Positions 6,546-13,130 of a stretch of 13,130 nucleotides of DNA are shown here, piece after piece. A model generated the notes under the pieces. It saw nothing but the letters and a program-made list of their open reading frames with translations, made no database searches and had not been told where the DNA came from. Both the position numbers and the translations under genes were made by a program. The DNA is from Candidatus Bathyarchaeota archaeon (GTDB lineage Archaea; Thermoproteota; Bathyarchaeia; 40CM-2-53-6; RBG-13-38-9): positions 27,717-40,846 of the forward strand of contig JAGTQO010000001.1 in the NCBI GenBank assembly GCA_018396565.1, in the 5' to 3' direction. Numbering within the stretch: position 1 is the stretch's first letter; every line of letters starts with the position of its first letter.

Positions 6546-7301
6546 ATGTCAGACTCCAAGTCCGCACTGAGAATAATGGTTTGGGGTCGACTCTTCAAAG
6601 TCGCTAAACCAGACTCGAGGTTCCATTGGAACTTCTCACAGTTTATACCTGACTTTGATGGAAGCGAAATATGTGTTGAGAAGGTAAGAAATATGTCCAT
6701 ATACAAAGATGCAAAAATCCTAATGATCACCCCTGACAACAATCTTGCAAGGTTAAGGGAACTATGTATTCTCGACGATAAGACATACATTATGCCAACC
6801 TACTCAATAGCTAGGGGGTTCCTAAAAATTTCAAGGGAAATTGTTCCTGAAGGTAAAGAAGATTTCGCCTCAACACTAGACGGCGCCGACAGATTCTCAA
6901 AACCCATCTCTTTGAAAGAGATATCCAGGTTGAAAGTTGATTTGATGGTGACCGGATGCTCAATAATAAACTTTGACGGTGTAAGATATGGGAAGGGTCA
7001 TGGATATTTTGATCTCGAGTGGGCAATGTTCAGAGAGGTTGGAGCCGTCGATGAAGAAACACCTATAATAGTGGTTGCCCATGATTGTCAACTGGTGGAT
7101 GAACCCATACCTCAAACAGAGTTTGATACAATAGCCGACATTATAGTAACTCCAACGAGAGAAGTCACTGTTAAGAAGAAGTATAAGAAACCCAGAGGAA
7201 TAATTTGGGAGAAAATTGAGCCATCAACAATCGATCTTATCCCTCCCCTCAAAGAGCTTAAGGAGATAATTCAAGAGAAAGGCGGTGAGGCGAACAATTA
7301 G
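6546..7301 (+). CDS. 5-formyltetrahydrofolate cyclo-ligase-like protein, probable COG0212 paralogue
   Basis: This 251-residue protein of the 5-formyl-THF cyclo-ligase fold carries the family's nucleotide/substrate motif as GVRYGKGHGYFD (145-156) and the C-terminal TEFDTIADIIVTPTREV stretch (191-207). It is longer than classical cyclo-ligases of about 180-200 residues and has the VAHDCQLVDEPIPQ form seen in the COG0212 paralogue group. Genes of that group are annotated as folate salvage enzymes, but published comparative genomics (recalled, not checked here) linked them to thiamin metabolism and transport. Its place 7 bases after the ATPase gene fits that link: an ECF uptake system followed by a metabolic helper. 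The reaction is unknown. Start ATG 6546; an internal ATG 6576 would trim 10 residues. Confidence 0.8.
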   Translation: MSDSKSALRIMVWGRLFKVAKPDSRFHWNFSQFIPDFDGSEICVEKVRNMSIYKDAKILMITPDNNLARLRELCILDDKTYIMPTYSIARGFLKISREIVPEGKEDFASTLDGADRFSKPISLKEISRLKVDLMVTGCSIINFDGVRYGKGHGYFDLEWAMFREVGAVDEETPIIVVAHDCQLVDEPIPQTEFDTIADIIVTPTREVTVKKKYKKPRGIIWEKIEPSTIDLIPPLKELKEIIQEKGGEANN

Positions 7302-7593
7302 ATATCTTTTTACTAAAGGCCTACAGTCATATTCTCAGGTGAAAACATTGGCTACGGTCATTCTAGGGGCACTTGGAGGGGCTGCTTTGGGTGGTCTTGG
7401 AGGTTTTATCCTAGGTGGTCTGACAGGAGCTGCCTTGGGAGGCTTGGCCGGCGGAGCAGTAGGCGGAATATTGGGGGCAACCTATCAATATCCCAAGTAC
7501 TATCCAATCTACATTCCATACTTCTACATTCGCCCACCAATATACTTCAGCCCTCCGGTATACTATATGCCCACAATCATCCGGTACTGGTGA
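7285..7593 (+). CDS. Glycine-zipper membrane peptide with Tyr/Pro/Ile-rich tail
   Basis: This is a 102-residue protein without a recognisable family. Residues about 24-65 form a long hydrophobic stretch packed with Gly and Ala, with repeated GGL, GGA and GxxxG spacing, typical of glycine-zipper helices that pack tightly in membranes. The last ~35 residues (67-102) are dominated by Tyr, Pro and Ile (for example YPKYYPIYIPYFY) with few charges, an odd composition that suggests an extended surface-exposed or membrane-lying tail. Start GTG 7285 overlaps the preceding gene by 17 bases; GTG 7339 would leave 84 residues beginning just before the zipper. A T7 run 18 bases after the stop closes the unit, so it is probably the last gene of the ECF operon. 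Function unknown. Confidence 0.65.
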   Translation: MRRTIRYLFTKGLQSYSQVKTLATVILGALGGAALGGLGGFILGGLTGAALGGLAGGAVGGILGATYQYPKYYPIYIPYFYIRPPIYFSPPVYYMPTIIRYW

Positions 7594-7610
7594 AGGAATC
7601 ACACCCATTC

Positions 7611-7617
7611 TTTTTTT
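7611..7617 (+). terminator. T7 run ending the ECF operon
   Basis: Seven T bases follow 18 bases after the stop of the glycine-zipper gene, the usual form of an archaeal U-tract terminator. A new TATA box for the next gene appears about 60 bases later. Confidence 0.6.
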
Positions 7618-7678
7618 CTAAAAATCTATTAAAATCGATTATGCCGATTCTTCTCTCAGACATGTCTATAGAATAAAC

Positions 7679-7687
7679 TAATATATT
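7679..7687 (+). promoter_or_regulatory. TATA box of the desulforedoxin gene
   Basis: TAATATATT has its centre about 26 bases ahead of 7709, so transcription would start next to GTG 7710 and the mRNA would be leaderless. No ribosome site precedes the gene, which agrees. Confidence 0.5.
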
Positions 7688-7709
7688 GAATAGGACCTAT
7701 TTATTGCCG

Positions 7710-7841
7710 GTGGTCCAAGTGGGCGTCAAGAGAATAGGTGAAAAGTATAGATGCAAAATATGTGGAAATGAAGTTGAGGTCATCAAGGTTGGGGGAGGAA
7801 CATTAGTCTGCTGTGGCCAACCTATGGAGCTCTTCGAGTAG
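7710..7841 (+). CDS. Desulforedoxin-like small iron protein
   Basis: This 43-residue protein carries the full desulforedoxin pattern: [12 protein letters not shown] with Cys15 and Cys18, then [12 protein letters not shown] with adjacent Cys34 and Cys35. These four cysteines bind a single iron (FeS4), and free-standing desulforedoxins of about 36-40 residues form dimers. The same module is the N-terminal domain of desulfoferrodoxin, a superoxide reductase, but the second, catalytic domain is absent here and the gene stops at once. It likely serves as an electron carrier in oxygen defence or redox transfer in an anaerobe. Start GTG 7710 fits a leaderless transcript from the TATA box at 7679; TTG 7704 and GTG 7719 are alternatives. 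It lies between the ECF operon terminator and the LemA promoter, so it is probably transcribed alone. Confidence 0.87.
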   Translation: MVQVGVKRIGEKYRCKICGNEVEVIKVGGGTLVCCGQPMELFE

Positions 7842-7851
7842 AAAAATCAAT

Positions 7852-7872
7852 TTTCCAGTAAAAACTTGGAAA
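7852..7872 (+). terminator. Weak AT-rich hairpin after the desulforedoxin gene
   Basis: TTTCCA (7852-7857) and TGGAAA (7867-7872) are reverse complements around a 9-base loop, 11 bases after the stop. No T-run follows. This is a possible 3' end signal only. Confidence 0.22.
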
Positions 7873-7929
7873 TCTAATCAATCAAAATAAGCATGGCGAA
7901 CACGTTTCGGTTCCATAATGTTTAGAATG

Positions 7930-7938
7930 TTAATATAA
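7930..7938 (+). promoter_or_regulatory. TATA box of the LemA-DUF2207 operon
   Basis: TTAATATAA has its centre about 26 bases ahead of 7960, just before ATG 7964, again suggesting a nearly leaderless mRNA. No ribosome site is seen ahead of the gene. Confidence 0.45.
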
Positions 7939-7963
7939 GGGCGTATTAAAATTGGATTTGACG

Positions 7964-8515
7964 ATGGTTCTTATAATAATTATAATATTAATATTTGTAT
8001 TGGCATCGACCTCTCTCTTTGTCTCCATATATAATAGGTTCTTCACCCTAAAGAATTCGGCTGAAGCAACCTTGGGCCAAATCAGGGTTGCGATGAAGAA
8101 GAGGCTAGACATGATCGAGCAACTATTGGAGTCAGTCAAAAGCTACGCTAGATTTGAGAGGGAGGTTTTAGAGAAGGTTACAAGCCTTAGATCTGAAGTT
8201 TTCAAGTCTGGCACTGAAGGCCTGAGAAAAGTCGATAGGGAGTCAAGAACCATTCTAGGAAATCTGATAGCTGTAGCTGAGAATTATCCAGACCTTAAAA
8301 CCTCTGGGACAGTATCAAGTCTGATGGATTCAGTTAAAGATATTGAGGGTGAAATAGCTAGGCAGAGATACACCTATAACAATATCGTGCAAGAATACAA
8401 TATAATGCAGGATACGATCCCTTCAAAGTTTGTCTCCACAATTCTTAGTCTACATAAGATGGATTACCTCCAATTTGAGGAGGAAATCGAGGAAAGGCCG
8501 AGAATAGAATTTTAA
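7964..8515 (+). CDS. LemA family membrane-anchored coiled-coil protein
   Basis: LemA proteins have one N-terminal membrane helix and a helical, coiled-coil-like body; their function is poorly known. In this 183-residue protein the helix covers about residues 2-21, followed by [20 protein letters not shown], the typical YN...V/A...QI entry to the helical body. The conserved [10 protein letters not shown] (105-114) and [19 protein letters not shown] (128-146) segments make the family call secure. The tail is acidic. ATG 7964 fits the TATA box at 7930; TTG 7952 would add four residues. The DUF2207 gene starts 12 bases after the stop, a pairing seen widely in bacteria and archaea and pointing to a shared envelope role. 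Confidence 0.92.
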   Translation: MVLIIIIILIFVLASTSLFVSIYNRFFTLKNSAEATLGQIRVAMKKRLDMIEQLLESVKSYARFEREVLEKVTSLRSEVFKSGTEGLRKVDRESRTILGNLIAVAENYPDLKTSGTVSSLMDSVKDIEGEIARQRYTYNNIVQEYNIMQDTIPSKFVSTILSLHKMDYLQFEEEIEERPRIEF

Positions 8516-8527
8516 AGGCATAAAGAC

Positions 8528-10333
8528 TTGACTGAAACAAAACAGATAGCCATACTCGTCACATTCACACTTCTACTAGGCATCTGCAGCATAGTGATAA
8601 TAAGCTATGCTCCGACATTCTTTGAAGGCGACATTACAGTAGGCAACTATACGGCGAAGTACTATGCAAATGGGACTCTGCTTGAGGAGTATGTATATGA
8701 TGTGAAGACATCTGGAAAGTACAGGATGCTGTTCAGAAGCTGGGAGGCTCCCCTATCAACCAAGAAACTGGACATCCCCTACATAGAGTTTCTGAACGTC
8801 TCCACCTCTCAAAACGCTGTTCCATACTTCAAAGACTATTACGGTTCAGTATGGTTGCCGGAACCTTACATAAAAGACTTAGAGGTATTCAACATGGTAA
8901 AATCGCTTGCTGAAAATAATGAAGTTGGAATCCTCAACATAAACAGGTTTGATGCTGGAAGATTCAAAGTCAACTATAAATTTAGAATCTATCCGCCATT
9001 AGAATGCGATAGCAACCTTTGTCATCTCAATCTGAAACTTGCAACTAAACATTTTACATACCGCAACGTCACATTGACAGTTGAAGATTCATCATACATT
9101 GAAAACATCTATCCCCATCCGCCTGACTTAAAAATAGTTAGAGGTGAAGGTAAGATAGTTCTTAAAGGTCAAATAGCTAAAGATAAACTCCTAGAGCTAG
9201 AGTTTCTCTTCAAAAAGGAGATACTGAGTGCTTTAGAAAGTTTTCCGAGGAGTCTCAGCGATGTTAAAAGCCCTACAGTTCAAGCTAATGCCATGTATTC
9301 GATTCAATATTTTACGGCTTCAACATTAAGGGTTGGAACCCAGATACTTACAATAGTATTTCCTATATTATTTCTTTTGATCTATGTGATATATGGAAGG
9401 GAGAAAAGTTTCACAGTACCAAAATATCTTAGCATTATTCCTAATGAGAATAGGAAGCCTTGGATTGTGAATCTTGTATTCAAAGGCGATGCCGTAGATT
9501 ATGATGAGAATGGCTTCTACGCAACCATTCTCGACCTTCATTTGAGGGGGAAGCTCAAGTTAAAGTCAAAGAACGGAGGATTAACAATTCAAGTCTTAGA
9601 TACTGAAGGGACAGACCCGTATGAGGGGCGGCTTATAAACTTTCTTAAAAAGATATCTAGCGACGGTATTGTAGACACTGATGAGTTAAAGAAGTTTGCT
9701 ATAGATTTTACAGAGAAAAAGGAACTCTGGCAACATTTTACAAATCTTAAAGAGGATATATACTATCTTACCAAGAGGGCTGAAACGAATGTGGCTAGAA
9801 GTTTCATGGTCAACGGTAGAAATAGAATCATACCTATGATATTGACCTCAACAATTTTATTCATAATATCGCTAGTGCTGTATTTTATGCTGGCAAATGT
9901 GACATCCTTAGCTGCAGCAATTTTCTCATCAACCATTCTTATGATACAGTCTGTAATGGGGGTGGCTTCGCCTTCAACACTGTTCGGTAAGTGGCGGGGA
10001 TCAGCGTATAAAGAGAAGCTTGAATGGGAGTCTTTCAAGAATTTCCTCTCCGAACTAGCTATGATAAAGAGGTATACCCCGCAGGATATCGCAATGTGGA
10101 GCAAATGGTTGGTATATGGAACGTCTTTAGGGGTAGGTGACAATGTCGTCAAAGCAATGAAGGAACTTGGAATATTCATTGAAGAGGCGAAACTGTTACA
10201 TAATATTCCCCTCATAGTCCAGCCTATAATAACAGCGTCCCTTCCTGGTGACCACTGGGAAGTTGGCGGAGGGGTTGGTAGAGGTTTCGGAGCTGGCGGA
10301 GGATTCGGTGGAGGAGGAGCTGGAGCAAGATAG
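8528..10333 (+). CDS. DUF2207-type membrane protein, partner of LemA
   Basis: This 601-residue envelope protein has an N-terminal membrane helix (7-27), a large beta-rich outer domain (about 30-265) with a Cys pair (160 and 165, ECDSNLC), a second membrane helix (about 271-290), a cytosolic region (about 295-430), two further helices (about 435-455 and 458-478), and a C-terminal domain with a SKWLVYGTSLGVGDN motif (525-539). It ends in a Gly-rich tail from about 580 (GGGVGRGFGAGGGFGGGG). This order, the W/YxxxLGV motif and the glycine tail are the hallmark of DUF2207 proteins. Only a TTG start (8528) is available, with AAAGG 9 bases upstream. Co-transcription with lemA is likely. A role in surface maintenance or signalling is speculative. 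Confidence 0.85.
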   Translation: MTETKQIAILVTFTLLLGICSIVIISYAPTFFEGDITVGNYTAKYYANGTLLEEYVYDVKTSGKYRMLFRSWEAPLSTKKLDIPYIEFLNVSTSQNAVPYFKDYYGSVWLPEPYIKDLEVFNMVKSLAENNEVGILNINRFDAGRFKVNYKFRIYPPLECDSNLCHLNLKLATKHFTYRNVTLTVEDSSYIENIYPHPPDLKIVRGEGKIVLKGQIAKDKLLELEFLFKKEILSALESFPRSLSDVKSPTVQANAMYSIQYFTASTLRVGTQILTIVFPILFLLIYVIYGREKSFTVPKYLSIIPNENRKPWIVNLVFKGDAVDYDENGFYATILDLHLRGKLKLKSKNGGLTIQVLDTEGTDPYEGRLINFLKKISSDGIVDTDELKKFAIDFTEKKELWQHFTNLKEDIYYLTKRAETNVARSFMVNGRNRIIPMILTSTILFIISLVLYFMLANVTSLAAAIFSSTILMIQSVMGVASPSTLFGKWRGSAYKEKLEWESFKNFLSELAMIKRYTPQDIAMWSKWLVYGTSLGVGDNVVKAMKELGIFIEEAKLLHNIPLIVQPIITASLPGDHWEVGGGVGRGFGAGGGFGGGGAGAR

Positions 10334-10335
10334 GT

Positions 10336-10372
10336 CTAAATTATTAGAATTCCAAATATCGAATTATTTTAG
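10336..10372. terminator. AT-rich interrupted palindrome between convergent genes
   Basis: CTAAA (10336-10340) pairs with TTTAG (10368-10372), and inside them AATTC (10348-10352) pairs with GAATT (10361-10365) around an 8-base loop. It lies between the stops of the DUF2207 and aldo/keto reductase genes, with short T- and A-runs on each side, as expected of a two-way terminator. Confidence 0.4.
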
Positions 10373-10378
10373 ATATGT

Positions 10379-11323
10379 TCAGCGTGGAAAGGTTACTGAT
10401 CTCGCCCCTATCCAATGTGGATTGAAATCTGTCATATCAAAATTTTTGGTTGTCTTGTAAGGTTCGAATCTTCCATCCTCAGCAATTTTTGCAGTCCGCT
10501 CCAATAGGGAGGTTCTCTCCATCTCACTCATAGGTTTAAAGGTACGTGCAGCTTTCAATGCTTGATCGAGAATAGAAAGGGATTCGCAGCCAGTAACTAC
10601 CACATCTATAGGAAGGCTCATAACGTAATGTAGACACTCCATAGGGTCTACTAGGTTACTCTTCAGGATCTGGCCGAACCCAAACGGCTTCATGCCTATG
10701 ACGCCAATATTATTCTTATTCAACACTGGTAGAACCTTCTTCTCGAAACTCTCAAAATGTGCATCCATAACATTTAGAGGCATCATGACAGCATCGAAGG
10801 TAAAATTATGTTTGGAAGCTACCTCAAGCATCTTCAGATGCACTTCAGGACTTTTATGGCCGGTGAATCCTATATAGCGGACCTTGCCATCGTCCCTTGC
10901 CTCTAAAGCAGCTTCGATGGCTCCACCCTTACCGAAGATACGGTAACAATCATCGATACGTATAATCTCATGAAACTGCAGCAGATCTATACAATCCGTC
11001 TGGAGACGTTGCATAGACTCTTCGATCTGTTGCTCTGCAATTTTTTTATATTGGCCATCGATCTTCGTCATCAGGAAGACTTTATCCCTATATCCGTTCT
11101 GAAGCGCTCTCCCCATCCTGATCTCGCTAACCCCATCGTTATAATCCCAACAGTTATCCATGAAATTTATACCATTATCTATAGCTGTGCGAATGATCCG
11201 AATACTCTCTTCTTCACTTAGATTTGGGATCCCTATGTGATATCCTCCTAACCCGATAATGGAAACGTCTACGCCTGTCCGTCCCAGGGTCCGGTAAGGT
11301 ATATCTCCTCTCAAAGAAACCAT
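10379..11323 (-). CDS. Aldo/keto reductase family oxidoreductase
   Basis: This 314-residue (alpha/beta)8-barrel NAD(P)H-dependent oxidoreductase has the catalytic tetrad Asp56 (FMD), Tyr61 (WDYNDG), Lys87 (MTKIDG) and His118 (LQFHE). The N-terminal YRTLGRTGVDVSIIGLGG signature is at 10-27 and the KVRYIGFTGH strand at 147-156. It matches the archaeal and bacterial group of predicted aldo/keto reductases; some relatives have a C-terminal ferredoxin domain, which this one lacks. The substrate is unknown. ATG 11323 has GAGGAGT 5 bases upstream, a strong ribosome site, and a TATA-like TATAAGATTTATT about 25-30 bases further out. It is transcribed alone, convergent with DUF2207 and divergent from the gene at 11486. 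Confidence 0.93.
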   Translation of the reverse strand: MVSLRGDIPYRTLGRTGVDVSIIGLGGYHIGIPNLSEEESIRIIRTAIDNGINFMDNCWDYNDGVSEIRMGRALQNGYRDKVFLMTKIDGQYKKIAEQQIEESMQRLQTDCIDLLQFHEIIRIDDCYRIFGKGGAIEAALEARDDGKVRYIGFTGHKSPEVHLKMLEVASKHNFTFDAVMMPLNVMDAHFESFEKKVLPVLNKNNIGVIGMKPFGFGQILKSNLVDPMECLHYVMSLPIDVVVTGCESLSILDQALKAARTFKPMSEMERTSLLERTAKIAEDGRFEPYKTTKNFDMTDFNPHWIGARSVTFPR

Positions 11324-11485
11324 TTTATACTCCTCTAGTATTTTTGGAACATTTAGATAGGTTGGATGTAAATAAATCTTATATTGACTGTTTTAAAGTT
11401 AACATGTTTAACCACCAACTATGTGAAAAGACATATTAGTATCTGAAACCAAAATACTACGGTAACATATTAGGAGAAATTCTGA
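11324..11485. promoter_or_regulatory. Divergent promoter region between aldo/keto reductase and the 144-residue protein
   Basis: On the minus strand the complement of 11369-11386 reads as a TATA box (CAATATAAGATTTATTTA), giving a leader of about 30 bases for the reductase. On the plus strand CATATTA (11432-11438) is the best TATA candidate for ATG 11486, whose GGAG site is at 11473-11476. No clear operator is seen between them. Confidence 0.4.
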
Positions 11486-11920
11486 ATGCTTAAAGATAGG
11501 CTGATCGAATTGAGCAGTGGGCTTCCTGCAAGATTTGAAGAACAGAGAGACGGAACGTTAAAATTTGAGTTCAAGGTAGCGGAGAGGAAGGTATTCCTTT
11601 CAAAGAAGACCTTGAATTATAAAGCGCATCTAAGGATAGATGATAATAACAAGACTGTGAGATTCTTTGAAACTTTGAAGGAGACAGGGTTAGGTATTTC
11701 AAGTGGAGATTCAGATACCGCTCAGGGTCTTGGCTTTAAGGTTGAAACTTACAAAGTTAGTGGAAAGGAACGGGAAGGCAACATCGAGGAGCTTTCAAAA
11801 TTATTTGGCAAAGACTACAAGTATTCCTTTGACTGGTCAAGAATAAGGGAGATGGTTAAGCGGGAAGCCGATAATTCAGGGTATTCATTTCAGGCCGTTC
11901 TTAATGAAAAACATATATGA
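11486..11920 (+). CDS. Hypothetical 144-residue soluble protein
   Basis: I do not recognise this family. The protein is charged and soluble-looking, with no signal peptide, membrane helix or Cys. The first ~65 residues alternate charged and hydrophobic residues in what look like three or four beta strands (TLKFEFKVAERKVFLSKKTL, then YKAHLRID and KTVRFFETL). A Gly/Ser/Asp-rich loop (GLGISSGDSDTAQGLGF, 68-84), another strand and a C-terminal helix pair with FDWSRIREMVKREA follow. Start ATG 11486 is well supported by GGAG 9 bases upstream. It stands alone between two minus-strand genes, with its own probable promoter and AT-rich sequence (11967-11986) after the stop. Confidence 0.75.
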   Translation: MLKDRLIELSSGLPARFEEQRDGTLKFEFKVAERKVFLSKKTLNYKAHLRIDDNNKTVRFFETLKETGLGISSGDSDTAQGLGFKVETYKVSGKEREGNIEELSKLFGKDYKYSFDWSRIREMVKREADNSGYSFQAVLNEKHI

Positions 11921-11972
11921 GCTACGTTGCCCACTGTACTGAGGAATACTACATATACAGACACGTTATTAT

Positions 11973-13130
11973 TCATAATATTTTTATTAGGTCATACTCC
12001 TGAGTACCAAGTCCTAGTTCTTCACCTATTTCAAATTGGATTTTCCACAATCTCGTACGGTCTTCTGTCTTGAAAACCTCGAATGGTAGCCATTTTGATA
12101 GGGCTGAGAATTTGTCTCCGCCAAGATCCATAGCGCCTATCTCCTCCGCTGCAGACCCCTTTAAGCCAGGTGAATTCAATATGGCATCTGACGTAGCCTT
12201 ATCTATAGCCACAGGATCTTTTGATGCAAATATTCCTATGTCGGGAACCATCGGTGTATCACCGTAGTCTGCACAGTCACAGTGCGGGGTTATATCGTAG
12301 GCAAAGTTAAGATAGCCAATCCTATCTCTACCCATGTGTTTGAGAATAGAAGATGCGGCGTCTAAATTTCTTATGATAAGTTCCCTATTCTCTTTATGGT
12401 GCATCTCTGTCCACTTTGAAATGGCATTCTGGGGGCATAAATCCCAGCAGCCGCATCCCCATATGCACTCTTTATGGATGATTTGAGGCTTCCCACCTTT
12501 CGAATGTCTTATCGCTCCGACTGGGCAGAAAGTCATGCATGTTCCACAGTTGTTACATAAGTCCTGTTTTATGACCGGTTTCTTTGCAAGATGTAATTGT
12601 GCCTTGGTTGTTTTTGTGACGCATCCTATACCTATATTCTTGAGCGTCGCTGCAAAACCTGTTCTTGGATGTCCTTTTGCATGAGCAATGGATATCATGG
12701 CGTCGGCTTCAGCTATTGCTTGGGCGATCTCCACCTCCTTCAATCTTAAACCTTTTATCTTTACCTTGACACCTGATAAGCCTTTCAAACCGTCGGCGAC
12801 GATTATTGGGGCCCCTAGAGTCTCTTGGGTGAAACCGTGCATTGTAGCGGTCTTGATGCAACCTACTGCGGTGCCTCTGGGTGTTGCTAATCCTATTCCT
12901 GTGGTCTCTGTTACGAATGGTTTACCTCCTAACTCCTGAACCTTCTCAACGACGGCTCTGACATGTTCAGGTCTGATGTGTCTATGATTCTCACCGGTTC
13001 CAAAATGGATCTTTATAGCAACTAGGTCGCCTTTATATATGATGTCATTTAGGGCGGCTGAGTCGAAGAGCCTCATCACTTTTCTTGTAATGTTCCCATC
13101 AGTTTTAGTTGACCTCAGAACCTTCTCAAC
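11973..13130 (-). CDS. DUF362 protein with two 4Fe-4S motifs, N-terminus outside the window
   Basis: This is an iron-sulfur protein of the DUF362 family; the biochemical role is unknown. Numbered from GTG 13079, the DUF362 core includes KGDLVAIKIHFG (16-27), ETTGIG (58-63) and the AKGHPRTGFAATLKNIGIG stretch (134-152). Then comes a ferredoxin insert with CNNCGTCMTFCP (Cys175, 178, 181, 185, canonical) and CIWGCGCWDLCP (Cys205, 209, 211, 215), whose spacing departs from C-x2-C-x2-C-x3-C. The C-terminal part has a further Cys pair (HCDC) and the family's DIGIFASKDPVAIDKAT. The reading frame continues without a stop from 13079 to the window edge (encoding LRSTKTDGNITRKV), so GTG 13079 is not the real start and the gene is cut by the window. 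Its stop converges on the 11486 gene. Confidence 0.9.
   Translation of the reverse strand, partial: VEKVLRSTKTDGNITRKVMRLFDSAALNDIIYKGDLVAIKIHFGTGENHRHIRPEHVRAVVEKVQELGGKPFVTETTGIGLATPRGTAVGCIKTATMHGFTQETLGAPIIVADGLKGLSGVKVKIKGLRLKEVEIAQAIAEADAMISIAHAKGHPRTGFAATLKNIGIGCVTKTTKAQLHLAKKPVIKQDLCNNCGTCMTFCPVGAIRHSKGGKPQIIHKECIWGCGCWDLCPQNAISKWTEMHHKENRELIIRNLDAASSILKHMGRDRIGYLNFAYDITPHCDCADYGDTPMVPDIGIFASKDPVAIDKATSDAILNSPGLKGSAAEEIGAMDLGGDKFSALSKWLPFEVFKTEDRTRLWKIQFEIGEELGLGTQEYDLIKIL

Noticed and set aside
6034..6567. 177-codon minus-strand frame
   Set aside because: It lies fully opposite well-supported ATPase domain 2 coding sequence and shows no family motif.
6520..6601. ACTCTTCAAAGT occurs at 6520-6531 and 6590-6601
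   Set aside because: Both copies encode LFKV in coding context; a 12-base match in 13 kb is not significant.
1..13130. tRNA, rRNA, CRISPR array, insertion sequence or C/D box RNA
   Set aside because: No cloverleaf with proper T-arm, no regularly spaced repeats, no transposase motifs; TGATGA strings found lie inside coding sequence.

Overview
The window looks like chromosomal DNA from an uncultivated archaeon, most likely a mesophilic or moderately thermophilic anaerobe of the Bathyarchaeia / Thermoproteota kind. The reasons are archaeal-style TATA boxes about 25 bases ahead of leaderless or short-leader starts, frequent GTG and TTG starts, a T-run terminator, and the gene content: DUF362 proteins, a free-standing desulforedoxin, LemA with DUF2207, and an ECF transporter with a fused double ATPase. 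The lineage is an inference from style and content; no rRNA gene is present. I see no mobile element, CRISPR array, tRNA or rRNA.

Layout: (1) 33-1400, minus strand: a cation diffusion facilitator with an unusually long tail of three tandem cytosolic domains. (2) 1481-2370, plus strand: a TATA box, a 28-codon leader ORF that overlaps the next start, and a DUF362 protein without ferredoxin. (3) 2388-2648, minus strand: an unrecognised small acidic protein. (4) 2649-3028: a gene-free stretch with two possible promoters and a perfect 8-bp inverted repeat over the second one. (5) 3029-7593, plus strand: a compact operon of a two-helix membrane peptide, ECF S component, EcfT, fused EcfA-EcfA ATPase, a 5-formyl-THF cyclo-ligase-like (COG0212) protein, and a glycine-zipper peptide with a Tyr/Pro tail, closed by a T7 run. 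(6) 7679-7841: a 43-residue desulforedoxin that is easily missed. (7) 7930-10333: a LemA and DUF2207 membrane-protein pair. (8) 10379-11323, minus strand: an aldo/keto reductase. (9) 11486-11920, plus strand: an unrecognised 144-residue protein. (10) 11973-13130, minus strand: a DUF362 protein with two ferredoxin motifs, whose start lies outside the window.

How the genes work together: the ECF operon holds everything needed for vitamin-type uptake (S, T and two ATPase domains) plus three accessory genes. The COG0212 neighbour points towards thiamin or a thiamin precursor as substrate rather than folate, but the S component cannot be assigned from sequence by eye. The strongest anomaly is a perfect 110-bp direct repeat (123-bp period, in frame) inside the ATPase gene. 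It duplicates the first Walker A loop, and is either a very recent mutation or an assembly artefact. Other points of interest are the candidate operator and leader ahead of the operon, the 9-bp hairpin spanning the S-component stop codon, and the irregular second cysteine motif in the terminal DUF362 protein.
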